Origin: Defluviitalea phaphyphila
GTDB taxonomy: Bacteria; Bacillota; Clostridia; Lachnospirales; Defluviitaleaceae
DNA length: 64,000 bases
Direction: 5' to 3'
NCBI RefSeq assembly: GCF_001466305.1
Contig: NZ_JWID01000004.1
Span: forward strand, 156,099 to 220,098
Both the position numbers and the translations under genes were made by a program. The notes below the pieces were generated by a model, which was not told the DNA's origin, searched no databases, and was given only the letters and a program-made list of their open reading frames with translations. Shown in pieces: positions 55,407-63,990 of the stretch (the first letter of the stretch is position 1; each line of letters begins with the position of its first letter).

Positions 55407-55435
55407 AAAGGTTAGGATAACTCCTAACCTTTTTA
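55406..55435. terminator. Bidirectional terminator
   Basis: A 13-bp stem (55406-55418 and 55423-55435) with a 4-nt loop lies between the convergent HxlR and DUF6530-like genes. Confidence 0.88.
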
Positions 55436-55912
55436 ATATCCCATTTCTCTTAAAATTCCTGCTAATACTTTAAGACGTTCTCCTATAAGTTCTCCATCAT
55501 CACTTAGAGCTTGATTAAACAACTGAATATCTTCATCTATTTTTTCATTTTCTGTGCATATTTTTACTGTCATAGCATCTCCCTGCAATCCTACTCTATC
55601 TATTACAGGCTTTTCTTCATCATATAATTTTTTATATCTATAAGCATCTTGAAAATGTAATTTTGCTCTGCAAACTAAAATTGCTAAGTCTAGTACTCTA
55701 TGAAGAGGTAATTCTTCTGATTGTCTTGACCATTTTTCTCCAGTATGTCTCCATACCTTAGCTGAAATATCAACCTTTCCCCTATCATTCCACTGAGCTA
55801 ATCCTAAAGAAATTCCTTTTGCATCTGTATTATATGCATATCTTCCATCAACATTTTCATAATTTTCACATACAATAACCGGTTTATGCTTTAATGTAGT
55901 AGGTATTTTCAT
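55433..55912 (-). CDS. DUF6530-like protein
   Basis: The 159-residue soluble protein opens with KIPTTLKHKPVIVCENYENV and has the well-conserved middle LGLAQWNDRGKVDISAKVWR, followed by HTGEKWSRQSEELPLHRVLD. I recall this pattern as DUF6530 but cannot verify the number. No function is known to me. AAGGAG precedes the ATG. Upstream is an 8-bp repeat array that looks like an operator. It is monocistronic. Confidence 0.72.
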   Translation of the reverse strand: MKIPTTLKHKPVIVCENYENVDGRYAYNTDAKGISLGLAQWNDRGKVDISAKVWRHTGEKWSRQSEELPLHRVLDLAILVCRAKLHFQDAYRYKKLYDEEKPVIDRVGLQGDAMTVKICTENEKIDEDIQLFNQALSDDGELIGERLKVLAGILREMGY

Positions 55913-55942
55913 TGTATTTTCTCCTTATTTATAATTATTAAT

Positions 55943-55974
55943 TTAGTAATTTAGTAAATTAGTAAATTACTAAT
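55943..55974. promoter_or_regulatory. Operator-like array of 8-bp repeats
   Basis: Three direct 8-bp units, TTAGTAAT, TTAGTAAA and TTAGTAAA, occupy 55943-55966 without gaps. They are followed by the inverted unit TTACTAAT (55967-55974). The last direct and inverted units form the palindrome TTAGTAAATTACTAA (55959-55973). It lies about 30 nt upstream of the DUF6530-like gene. MarR/HxlR-type proteins often bind TTACTA-type palindromes, so the neighbouring HxlR is a candidate. Confidence 0.6.
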
Positions 55975-56179
55975 TAAGTATAATTAATTGTATATGATAT
56001 GTCAATGTTTTATTTAAATTATTTAATATTTACTTTGATTTTTTATTAAAATACAAATTTTATTTCCAATATTTATTTATTTATTTTTATTGTATTTTTA
56101 CTTAAATTGATTGAGTTTTTTTTACATATATGATAATATATAAATAAATTTGGTAATAAATAAAAAAGGGGGTATAATA

Positions 56180-57199
56180 TTGTATTATTTTAAAAAAGAA
56201 AATACTTTTTTAGAGGAATTTAATAAAAGTTCAAAATTAAAATATAATAAAATAGGAAATATTAAACCTATATTTTGGATTATAAATTTTTTAATATGTT
56301 TTACACTACAAGTTGTTCCTGAATTAATCATATTGATAATTTTAATAACTATAGAAAAAATTACAGGCAATAAAAATTTAATACATGACATTAATACTAA
56401 AATATTAAATAATCTGTGGATAACTTGGTCTTTTTTAATATCTAAAACAAGTTTAGTTATACTATCATTTTTTATGTACATAAAACTAATAGAAAGAAGG
56501 CCTTTTAGCTCAATTGGCTTTAAAGTTAATAATAAATTAAAAAAATATTTTAAGGGTGCAATTATAGCAATTCTTATGCAATTAACTTATTGGATAACTA
56601 TTCTATTTTTTGGATGGGGAGAAATTTCATCACAACCTATTAACTCTACTATCGCTATCGGCTCTTCTGCTATAAAATTTGTTTTATTATTTTTAATATT
56701 TTTTGTAGTACAAGGAGCTAGTGAAGAAATAGCTGTAAGAGGATGGATATTACCTGTACTATCTAAACATTATAAAGTTTATACGTCTATTATTATTTCT
56801 TCTTTATTTTTTGGATTTTTACATTTTTTAAATCCTAATCTTTCTATTTTATCTATAATAAATCTAACTCTTTATGGAATATTTGCTGCTTTATATGCAC
56901 TATATGATGATGGATTATGGGGTATTTGTGCCCAACATTCTATTTGGAACTGGTTCATGGGAAACGTTTTAGGACTACCAGTTAGTGGTATGATAATTGG
57001 AAAGGTAAGTATAATAGAAACTAAAATTTCAGGTCCTGAATGGGTCACAGGAGGAAAATTTGGACCTGAAGGAGGAATAATTGTAAGTATAATACTTAGT
57101 ATTTCAATTGTAATACTTATAAACCTTCTAATTAAAAAAGATATTTTAGTTTCTTCCAAAAAATATTCTAATGTATCTACTAAAACAACCGAAATCTAA
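56180..57199 (+). CDS. CPBP-family intramembrane metalloprotease
   Basis: The 339-residue protein has about eight helices and the CPBP (Abi) motifs: QGASEEIAVRGWILPVL near residue 180, with the Glu-Glu pair and Arg; SSLFFGFLHFLNPN near 216; and CAQHSIWNWFMGN near 255. These supply the metal ligands. Family members cleave within membranes or process prenylated peptides, and some give bacteriocin immunity. TTG at 56180 is preferred, with GGGGG 7 nt upstream; the longer frame from 56150 lacks a site. It is monocistronic. Confidence 0.85.
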   Translation: MYYFKKENTFLEEFNKSSKLKYNKIGNIKPIFWIINFLICFTLQVVPELIILIILITIEKITGNKNLIHDINTKILNNLWITWSFLISKTSLVILSFFMYIKLIERRPFSSIGFKVNNKLKKYFKGAIIAILMQLTYWITILFFGWGEISSQPINSTIAIGSSAIKFVLLFLIFFVVQGASEEIAVRGWILPVLSKHYKVYTSIIISSLFFGFLHFLNPNLSILSIINLTLYGIFAALYALYDDGLWGICAQHSIWNWFMGNVLGLPVSGMIIGKVSIIETKISGPEWVTGGKFGPEGGIIVSIILSISIVILINLLIKKDILVSSKKYSNVSTKTTEI

Positions 57200-57233
57200 A
57201 AAAGAACTCCTATTAAAACAGGAGTTCTTTTTT
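57198..57233. terminator. Bidirectional terminator
   Basis: A 14-bp stem (57198-57211 and 57220-57233) with an 8-nt loop and A/T tails lies between the CPBP protease and the convergent kduD gene. Confidence 0.9.
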
Positions 57234-57234
57234 G

Positions 57235-58017
57235 TTATCTTGCTAGCCATCCACCATCTACTGCTAAAATATGACCATTCATATAATCAGAAGCTTTACT
57301 TGCTAAAAATACTACTGCTCCTATAACATCTAAAGGAGTTCCCCATCTTCCAGCAGGAATTCTTGAAAGTATTTCTGCATTTCTTTTTTCATCTGCTCTA
57401 ATTGGCGCAGTATTATCTGTTGCAATATATCCTGGTGCGATAGCATTAACTTGAATATTTTTATCCGCTAATTCATTGGCAAATGCTTTTGTAAGACCAG
57501 CAACTCCATGCTTAGCTGCTGTATACGGAGGTACAAATTTTCCCCCTTGAAAAGATAACATAGAAGCTATATTGATTATTTTCCCTCCACCTTGCTTTAC
57601 CATGATTTTAACTGCTTCTTGACTTAAATAATATACTGCATTTAAATTAACATCAATAACTTTATTCCAATCTTCATCTTTATATTCAAGAATAGGAGAT
57701 CTTCTTATTATTCCTGCATTATTAACCAAAATATCTATTCTTCCGTAAACTTCCATGCATTTTTCAACAGTTTTTGTAATATTTTCTCTGCTTGATAAAT
57801 CTGCTTGAAAAAATTCTGCTCTTCTTCCTTCTGCTTCAATAAGTTTTTTAGTTTCCTCCCAGTTTTTACTATAACTAACAATAAATAAATCTGCTCCTGC
57901 TTTTGCTAATCCTACTGCCAATCCTTGTCCAATACCCCTATTCCCTCCAGTAATTATAGCAACCTTACCATCTAATCTAAAAAAATCCATTGAAAAATCT
58001 GATACTGAAAAACTCAC
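57235..58017 (-). CDS. kduD: 2-dehydro-3-deoxy-D-gluconate 5-dehydrogenase
   Basis: The 260-residue short-chain dehydrogenase has TGGNRGIGQGLAVGLAKAG near residue 25, NNAGIIRR near 97, the catalytic Ser in NIASMLSFQGG, and Tyr/Lys in YTAAKHGVAGL near 162. The C-terminus is SDYMNGHILAVDGGWLAR. KduD reduces 2,5-diketo-3-deoxygluconate to KDG with NAD(P)H. It is 28 nt after kduI. A GTG start at 58017 has GGAGAGAG upstream. Together with kduI it feeds the distant kdgK/kdgA genes. Confidence 0.95.
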   Translation of the reverse strand: MSFSVSDFSMDFFRLDGKVAIITGGNRGIGQGLAVGLAKAGADLFIVSYSKNWEETKKLIEAEGRRAEFFQADLSSRENITKTVEKCMEVYGRIDILVNNAGIIRRSPILEYKDEDWNKVIDVNLNAVYYLSQEAVKIMVKQGGGKIINIASMLSFQGGKFVPPYTAAKHGVAGLTKAFANELADKNIQVNAIAPGYIATDNTAPIRADEKRNAEILSRIPAGRWGTPLDVIGAVVFLASKASDYMNGHILAVDGGWLAR

Positions 58018-58045
58018 CTATACTCTCTCCTTTATATATTTATTA

Positions 58046-58879
58046 TTATTTTAAATCTTTAGTATTAATATGGTCCATATCTGTAAATGTTTGATTTTCT
58101 CCAACCATTCCCCAGATAAATGCATAATTCTTGGTTCCAACTCCAGAATGGATAGACCAACTTGGAGAAATTACTGCTTGTTCATTTCTAATAACTATAT
58201 GACGAGTTTCTTGAGGTTGTCCCATAAAATGAAATACTACATTTTCTTCATCCATATCAAAATATAAATATACTTCCATTCTTCTTTCATGAGTATGACA
58301 AGGCATAGTATTCCATATACTTCCTGGTTCTAAAATAGTCATTCCCATAACCAATTGACAACTTTTACATACAGCAGGATGTATATATTGATTAATAGTT
58401 CTTTTGTTACACTCTTCATCACTACCAGCTTCTACTTTATTTGCTTTTTCTAAATCTATTTTAACTGTTGGATATGTTTTATGAGCTGTTGCACTATTCA
58501 TGTAAAATTTAGCTGGATTACTTGCATCTACACTCTCTAAAATAACTTCTTTTGTTCCCATACCAATATACATACCATCTCTATAATTTAATTCGTATTT
58601 TTCTCCATCTACAGTTACAATCCCTGCTCCTCCTATATTAATAATTCCTAATTCCCTTCTTTCAAGGAAATATTCTGATCCTAATTCTTTACTATCTCCT
58701 TCCAAAACTATTGGAGAGTTAGTAGGAACCGCTGCTGCTATAATAATTCTATCTATATGACTATATACCATTTTTAATTCTCCAGGCACAAATAAATCTT
58801 CAATTAAAAAATGTTTTCTTAAAGTTTCTGTATCATAACGTTTCACATCTTCATAATGGCTGGCATGTCTTATATCCAT
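58046..58879 (-). CDS. kduI: 5-dehydro-4-deoxy-D-glucuronate isomerase
   Basis: The 277-residue cupin enzyme begins [20 protein letters not shown] and carries the metal ligands in [17 protein letters not shown] near residue 195. It also has [20 protein letters not shown] and [19 protein letters not shown]. KduI isomerises the unsaturated-uronate product 5-keto-4-deoxyuronate to 2,5-diketo-3-deoxygluconate. It is the first gene of kduI-kduD. Its promoter carries a LacI-type palindrome. GGAGGG precedes the ATG. Confidence 0.96.
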   Translation of the reverse strand: MDIRHASHYEDVKRYDTETLRKHFLIEDLFVPGELKMVYSHIDRIIIAAAVPTNSPIVLEGDSKELGSEYFLERRELGIINIGGAGIVTVDGEKYELNYRDGMYIGMGTKEVILESVDASNPAKFYMNSATAHKTYPTVKIDLEKANKVEAGSDEECNKRTINQYIHPAVCKSCQLVMGMTILEPGSIWNTMPCHTHERRMEVYLYFDMDEENVVFHFMGQPQETRHIVIRNEQAVISPSWSIHSGVGTKNYAFIWGMVGENQTFTDMDHINTKDLK

Positions 58880-58917
58880 ATCATCCCTCCGAAAAACTTG
58901 AATATATTATCATCGTT

Positions 58918-58966
58918 ATCGTTAACGATTATAATATATTATATATCCTTTTAAATTAGAAATCAA
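58918..58966 (-). promoter_or_regulatory. Promoter and LacI-type operator of kduI-kduD
   Basis: On the minus strand -35 TTGATT (58966-58961), a 17-nt spacer and -10 TATAAT (58943-58938) form a strong promoter. The perfect 12-bp palindrome ATCGTTAACGAT (58918-58929) starts 8 nt downstream of the -10 and covers the start point. A CG-centred palindrome flanked by A/T is typical for LacI-family repressors, and such a repressor gene ends immediately upstream. Confidence 0.85.
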
Positions 58967-58971
58967 GATTT

Positions 58972-59961
58972 CTAATTATCTTCTCCACATGATTTTCTAA
59001 TTATAAGTTTTGGTTTTAAAATAATGGTTTCTTTTTTAAAGCTTTTTTCATTAATTTGATTTATAAGTATTTTAGCTGATATTTCTCCAATCAACTTATT
59101 ATTTTGGTCAACAGTAGTAAGAGGGACTGGAAACATGGATGATTGTTCAATATTATCATAACCCGCAAGTCCTAAATCTTTAGGAATGTTTATTCCTTTT
59201 AAATAACAATACTTCATAACTCCCATTGCCACAGTATCATTTATTGCAAAAATACTATCCACACCTCTATTTATCAAATACTCTGCTTTGTTAAATCCAT
59301 CTTCAAACGTAGCATTACTATATATAATTATATTTGTGTCAAAATCTATATTATTTTTTTCAAGTACATCTTTATATGCTCTATATCTTTCATTAGAAGC
59401 AGTAGAACTTTTACTTCCTAAAATAACTCCTATTTTTCTGTATCCCTGTTTAACCATATGTTCAATTATTTGAGTTGCCCCATAATAATTATCATTTGCA
59501 ACAAAACTAATATCTAGTCCTTCTGCAAAATTATCTACCATTACCATTGGAGTATGCATTATAATTTGCTCATAATCTTCTTTTTTGGGTTCAACTGGTA
59601 AAATTATAATCCCATCCACTCTTCCTTCTGTAAGAAAATTTAAATATTCTCTTTCATTATTCTTTTTTCTATCACTATTACATAATATAAGGCCATATCC
59701 TTTTTTTTCTAAATAAGAGCTAACTCCTTTACTAATATAAGCATAATATTGATTAGTTATATCAGGGATAACTAATCCAATCATTTTTGTAGTTTTAGTT
59801 ATTAAACTTTTAGCTGCAGAATTAGGCTTGTATCCTAAATCCTTACAAGCTTTTAAAACTTTTTCTTTAGTTTTTTGAGATATCTCTTTGCTATTATTAA
59901 GAGCTCTTGAAACAGTCATAGGAGAGACTCCGCAATATTTTGCCACATCTTTTATAGTAAT
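58972..59961 (-). CDS. LacI-family regulator of the kdu genes, apparent ATT start
   Basis: The protein has about 329 residues. With ATT 59961 as start the N-terminus reads MTIKDVAKYCGVSPMTVSRA, the standard LacI HTH plus hinge (GYKPNSAAKSL). A GTG five codons later would remove the beginning of helix 1 and lacks a ribosome site. AGGAAGTGAT lies 6 nt before the ATT, and no ATG, GTG or TTG exists in frame upstream. The effector domain (IGLVIPDITNQYYA, FVANDNYYGATQIIEHM, FAINDTVAMGVM, TTVDQ) is a periplasmic-binding fold. It should repress kduID until a keto-uronate intermediate binds. Confidence 0.88.
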   Translation of the reverse strand: MTIKDVAKYCGVSPMTVSRALNNSKEISQKTKEKVLKACKDLGYKPNSAAKSLITKTTKMIGLVIPDITNQYYAYISKGVSSYLEKKGYGLILCNSDRKKNNEREYLNFLTEGRVDGIIILPVEPKKEDYEQIIMHTPMVMVDNFAEGLDISFVANDNYYGATQIIEHMVKQGYRKIGVILGSKSSTASNERYRAYKDVLEKNNIDFDTNIIIYSNATFEDGFNKAEYLINRGVDSIFAINDTVAMGVMKYCYLKGINIPKDLGLAGYDNIEQSSMFPVPLTTVDQNNKLIGEISAKILINQINEKSFKKETIILKPKLIIRKSCGEDN

Positions 59962-60052
59962 TATAATATCACTTCCTATTGTTAAATTTTATCTTAAAAA
60001 TTTATTTAAAATATATTTAAAAAAATATTAAACATATACATTTTAATAATTT

Positions 60053-60727
60053 TTATAGATTAGGTATCTGCCAGTCTATCTCCTTTTGTCCCGTCTCTCT
60101 TAAAAATTTATTTGTTTTTGAAAAATGTTTACATCCAAAGAAACCTCTATTAGCTGAAAGAGGACTAGGATGAGCTGCTTTTAATACTAAATGAATGGGA
60201 TTTGTTATAAATTTTGCTTTTTCTTTTGCATTATTTCCCCATAATAAAAATACTACAGGGGTTTCTTTTTTATTTAATAACTTTATTATATTGTCTGTAA
60301 ATATTTCCCAACCTTTGTTTCTATGGGAATTAGCATGATTTGCCACTACTGTTAAACTTGCATTAAGAAGTAATACCCCTTGTTTTGCCCAAGGAACTAA
60401 ATATCCATTATTAGGCATGTAACAATTTAAATCTGTCATTAATTCTTTATAAATATTTTTTAAAGATGGAGGAATTTCAACTCCTTTTTGCACAGAAAAA
60501 GCTAAACCATGAGCTTGATTTTCTCCATGATATGGGTCTTGTCCTAAAATTACTACTTTAGTATCTTTATATGAAGTTAATTTTAAAGCTTCAAAAATTT
60601 TATATTTATCAGGATATATAATATTTGTTCTATATTCTTTTATAAGAAATTGCCTTAATTTTAAATAATATTCTTTATTAAATTCATCTTTTAATATTTC
60701 ATCCCAATCATTATTAAATTTAACCAA
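60053..60727 (-). CDS. ung: Uracil-DNA glycosylase
   Basis: The 224-residue family-1 enzyme has the water-activating Asp in [21 protein letters not shown] near residue 62, [10 protein letters not shown] near 120, and the DNA-intercalation loop [17 protein letters not shown] near 185. It removes uracil from DNA and creates the abasic sites cut by ExoA. A TTG start at 60727 ([11 protein letters not shown]) is used, with AAGGGGG about 10 nt upstream. It is monocistronic; I saw no clear terminator. Confidence 0.95.
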   Translation of the reverse strand: MVKFNNDWDEILKDEFNKEYYLKLRQFLIKEYRTNIIYPDKYKIFEALKLTSYKDTKVVILGQDPYHGENQAHGLAFSVQKGVEIPPSLKNIYKELMTDLNCYMPNNGYLVPWAKQGVLLLNASLTVVANHANSHRNKGWEIFTDNIIKLLNKKETPVVFLLWGNNAKEKAKFITNPIHLVLKAAHPSPLSANRGFFGCKHFSKTNKFLRETGQKEIDWQIPNL

Positions 60728-61238
60728 AATTAAATATCCCCCTTTATTATTAATATAAAAAATAATATAACATTATAAAACTAAAATACAAGTCAAAATT
60801 TATATTTATTTGCTATATATATACTTTTTATTATATACTTTACAATATATATCATATTTTTTATATATAAAAAAATTTTTCAAAAAAAATATAAATATAT
60901 AAATTTTCTATATTTATATTATACAAAAACATAAATAATGTTCTATAATTATTTTTAATAAATATCTGACTTAATCCTTAAAATTATCAAAAAACCTTTT
61001 AAAATTTGACTTATTTAAACTAAAAATTTCTTTTTTTATTAATTTAATATTTTTGTAAAAATGATAAATTATAATATTTTTTATAAAATCTTATCTTTTT
61101 TCTTTCTTTTAATTAATAATAGGAAATATACATATTTTACTTGTTATCTCATGGTATAATTATTAATTAATTGACATAAATATTTTTACATATTACAATA
61201 AATTAAGATATATATTAGAAATGATAGGAGGACTTTTA
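60728..61238. other. 511-bp extremely AT-rich intergenic region
   Basis: This stretch between divergent ung and degV has no ribosome-site-led frame. It consists largely of A/T runs and contains no DnaA boxes or RNA motif that I recognise. The only clear element is the degV promoter at 61171-61199. Such extreme AT content could be curved or nucleoid-protein-binding DNA, but that is speculative. Confidence 0.6.
61171..61199 (+). promoter_or_regulatory. Promoter of the DegV gene
   Basis: A consensus -35 TTGACA at 61171-61176, a 17-nt spacer and -10 TACAAT at 61194-61199 lie 40 nt before the gene. Confidence 0.7.
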
Positions 61239-62075
61239 ATGTCTGATTTTGTAATTTTATCTGATAGTTCTTGTGATCTTCCAGATACCATAATTCAAGA
61301 ATATAATATTAATTTAATTCCTTATTATATATCCTTTGACCAAATTAAATACCAAAAAGAAAGAGTTGAATTATCCATTAAAGATTTTTATAAAACATTA
61401 AGAACTAAAAATGTTTTCCCAAAAACTTCTCTTCCTTCAGTAGATGATTATATGAAAGTCTTTACATCTTATGTGGAAAAAGATAAAGGAATTATTTGTT
61501 TTTGTTTAACATCAAAATTTAGTGGCTCATATCAAGCAGCTGTTAATGCTAAAAATATTCTACTTGAAGAATATCCTAATGCTAATATTGAAGTAATTAA
61601 TTCCATTCAAGCTACTGCTGGTCAAGGATTAGTTGTTCTTCAGGCTGCTAAAATGAAAAAAGCTGGTTATTCTATCAGAATTACTTTCTTTGTTGATACT
61701 TTAGAATATCTAGAAAAAGGAGGCCGTATAGGCAAAGTTAGTTCATTAATAGGAAGTGTTCTAAATTTTAAACCTCTTATTGTTGTAAAAGATGGAGAAC
61801 TTATTCCTTATGGCAAAATTCGTGGAAGAAAAAAAGCTTTGAAAAAGATAATAGAAATGGCTGAAGAAATTATACAAGGAAATTTTGATAGTTATGAATT
61901 TTGTCTTGCTCATGGTGATTGTTTAGAAGAAGCAGAATATCTACGTAAAATGTTAGAAGATAAATGGAATATAAAAATATCTCTTCCCATATTTGATATA
62001 GGAGCTACCATAGGAACAAATACGGGCCCTGATGCTCTAGGTATATGTTTTATTAAAAAATATGATACTATATAG
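61239..62075 (+). CDS. DegV-family fatty-acid-binding protein (FakB-like)
   Basis: The 278-residue protein starts at ATG 61239 with AGGAGG upstream. DegV signatures are FVILSDSSCDLPDTI, KTSLPSVDDYMKVF, CLTSKFSGSYQAA near residue 92 (fatty-acid carboxylate binding), YLEKGGRIGKVSSLIGSVLNFKPLI and DIGATIGTNTGPDALGICF. FakB proteins present fatty acids to the kinase FakA for incorporation into phospholipid. It is cytosolic and monocistronic with its own promoter and terminator. It may link to the thioesterases in the window. Confidence 0.92.
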   Translation: MSDFVILSDSSCDLPDTIIQEYNINLIPYYISFDQIKYQKERVELSIKDFYKTLRTKNVFPKTSLPSVDDYMKVFTSYVEKDKGIICFCLTSKFSGSYQAAVNAKNILLEEYPNANIEVINSIQATAGQGLVVLQAAKMKKAGYSIRITFFVDTLEYLEKGGRIGKVSSLIGSVLNFKPLIVVKDGELIPYGKIRGRKKALKKIIEMAEEIIQGNFDSYEFCLAHGDCLEEAEYLRKMLEDKWNIKISLPIFDIGATIGTNTGPDALGICFIKKYDTI

Positions 62076-62080
62076 TACAT

Positions 62081-62122
62081 AAAAACTGGTCTATTCTAAA
62101 TTTTAGGATAGACCAGTTTTTT
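62081..62122 (+). terminator. Terminator of the DegV gene
   Basis: Arms 62081-62094 and 62108-62121 pair over 14 bp around an inner AT stem-loop, with a U-run at the end. Confidence 0.88.
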
Positions 62123-62127
62123 ATACA

Positions 62128-62205
62128 ATAATATTAACTAAACACAAATTTGAAGAACAAAGTAAGATAATAATTAATGAAATGAAAATACGTTTAGAAG
62201 CTTAA
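62128..62205 (+). pseudogene. Possible 3' remnant of a coding sequence
   Basis: After the DegV terminator one plus-strand frame reads LTKHKFEEQSKIIINEMKIR, then LEA and a stop, about 26 codons with protein-like composition. It has no start codon, no ribosome site and no upstream continuation, because the terminator precedes it. It may be the tail of a decayed gene or chance. Confidence 0.25.
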
Positions 62206-62294
62206 TTATATATATTAAAGCAAAGAAAAATAATAAAATTATATTTTGGAATAAGACTATTAGATTTTAATAAAAAATAAAATAAATGCAAAAA

Positions 62295-63248
62295 TCAATA
62301 CTGTTTATTTAAATCTATTTTATTAATATACTCTCCTTTTCTTTCTATATAAACCTGTAGATTTTTTATAAAAATAGGAAAAGCTCTATCCATATATTTA
62401 TCAGATAATCCTGAAATATGAGGAGTTATATATACATTTTCCATTTCCCAAAGAGGACTATCTTTAGGTAAGGGCTCTACTTCAAAAACATCTAAAGCTG
62501 CCCCTCCTATTATATTATCTTTTAAAGCTTGAATTAGGGCATTTTCATCTACAGTTTCCCCTCTTCCTATGTTAATAAAATAAGCAGTATTTTTCATAGA
62601 TTCAAATTGTTCTTTACCTATCATTTTTCTTGTTCTTTTAGTAAGAGGAACTGTATTAACAATAAAATCTCCTTTAGATAAAGCTTCATTTAATTGAGAA
62701 ACTTCAAAGATTTCATCAAAATATTCTACTTTTTTACCATTGGTATTAATACCTATAGTATTCATATAAAAAGCTTTTGCTTTTTTTGCGATTTCTTTGC
62801 CAATACTTCCTGTTCCTATAATAGTTATAGTTTTATTATATATTTCTTCATAATTCATTTTTCTTTTCCAAACTTTATTTTTTTGTTGATTGTATAAATT
62901 AAATGCTTCTATACGTTTATTTAAAATAACTCCCATTACATATTCAGATATAGGAATCCCATGAATTCCTGTTACATTAGTTAATAAAATATTTTTTTCT
63001 TTAAGCTTATCAAAAGGTAATTTATCAATTCCTGTTGACATACAGTGAAGCCATTTTAAATTTGGCATATTATCAATCACACTATTATCTGTATCAAAGC
63101 CATAAGTTAAAAAAACTTCTGCTTCTTTTAAATCTTCTTTATTTACTTTTTTTATATCTTTATAAATACAAAAATCAATAAAGGGATATTTTGATTTTAA
63201 TAAATCTAATTTTTCATCTCCTATGGAAAGGGAAGATACTATTTTCAT
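62295..63248 (-). CDS. D-2-hydroxyacid dehydrogenase family protein
   Basis: The 317-residue protein has CMSTGIDKLPFDKL near residue 69, the NAD loop TIIGTGSIGKEIAKKA near 142, INIGRGETVDE with catalytic Arg, AALDVFEVEPLP with Glu and TPHISGLSDKY with His. It resembles the CtBP/phosphoglycerate-dehydrogenase branch that reduces 2-keto acids, different from the 49098-50054 enzyme. AAGGAGG precedes the ATG. It is monocistronic; substrate unknown. Confidence 0.88.
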   Translation of the reverse strand: MKIVSSLSIGDEKLDLLKSKYPFIDFCIYKDIKKVNKEDLKEAEVFLTYGFDTDNSVIDNMPNLKWLHCMSTGIDKLPFDKLKEKNILLTNVTGIHGIPISEYVMGVILNKRIEAFNLYNQQKNKVWKRKMNYEEIYNKTITIIGTGSIGKEIAKKAKAFYMNTIGINTNGKKVEYFDEIFEVSQLNEALSKGDFIVNTVPLTKRTRKMIGKEQFESMKNTAYFINIGRGETVDENALIQALKDNIIGGAALDVFEVEPLPKDSPLWEMENVYITPHISGLSDKYMDRAFPIFIKNLQVYIERKGEYINKIDLNKQY

Positions 63249-63315
63249 TTTTAATTCCTCCTTAGTTAATAAATAAAACTATTTTATCCATTATAAAACA
63301 TAAACGATAGACTGT

Positions 63316-63990
63316 CTAATCTCTATATTTATACTTTATAGGATTAGTAGAAAAAGCATATAATATTGCAATTAATACAAAACTTTCTGATAAAATTAAA
63401 GGTTCTATAATATAAAGTTTTTTAAATATTATGCTTAATCCATCGATAAAAATTAAAATATATCCCAATATAAACAATAAATATTGACTTCTTGGGAATT
63501 TATATCTATACCAATAACATCCTAAAATACATATAAATATAATTAAAAATATAAAAATTCCTTGAACTATCATTAAATAATTAATCCAGGGGCTAATTAA
63601 CTCTAATCTATAACCTAATCCACTTTGATTGATTAATTGAAAAGGACTATAATAAATAAGGATAAAATAAAAAATTATAAATGGAGATATTATTACTACT
63701 ACTATCCATTCTTTTATTTTTTCTCTAAAGCGAGGAATAATATACCATAATGCTAAAGCTGAAGGAATAATAAGCCCTATAGTTGGTGGAATATAAATAT
63801 AAGAAAGTATTTTTATCAAATTAATATTATTACTTAAAGTAAATATTATTAAAATAATATATCTAAATCCTATAATTAAAAATGATATAAAATTTAATGA
63901 TTTAATAAATTTGCTAGGATAATCTTTAGTTTGTAAAATATTAAAAATTACTATTATTAAAGCTGATAATATTATATAAAAATTTTTCAT
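63316..63990 (-). CDS. Seven-helix membrane protein of unknown function
   Basis: The 224-residue protein has about seven hydrophobic segments spread evenly over its length, with short basic loops (PRFREKIKEW, YRYKFPRSQY). This recalls the 7TM sensor regions of some signalling proteins, but no kinase, GGDEF or other output domain is attached. The gene is complete, ending FSTNPIKYKYRD. I do not recognise the family. It begins 10 nt from the right edge, so any upstream partner gene is outside the window. Confidence 0.65.
   Translation of the reverse strand: MKNFYIILSALIIVIFNILQTKDYPSKFIKSLNFISFLIIGFRYIILIIFTLSNNINLIKILSYIYIPPTIGLIIPSALALWYIIPRFREKIKEWIVVVIISPFIIFYFILIYYSPFQLINQSGLGYRLELISPWINYLMIVQGIFIFLIIFICILGCYWYRYKFPRSQYLLFILGYILIFIDGLSIIFKKLYIIEPLILSESFVLIAILYAFSTNPIKYKYRD

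Noticed and set aside
55943-55974. Possible mini-CRISPR
   Set aside because: Units are 8 bp with no spacers and no cas genes are nearby; it fits an operator array better.
56185-57159. Minus-strand frames of 98 and 95 codons opposite the CPBP protease
   Set aside because: They are shadows of membrane-protein codons in the opposite frame and lack ribosome sites.
60728-61238. Replication origin or small RNA in the AT-rich gap
   Set aside because: No DnaA boxes, stable stems or known RNA motifs were seen; only a promoter could be supported.
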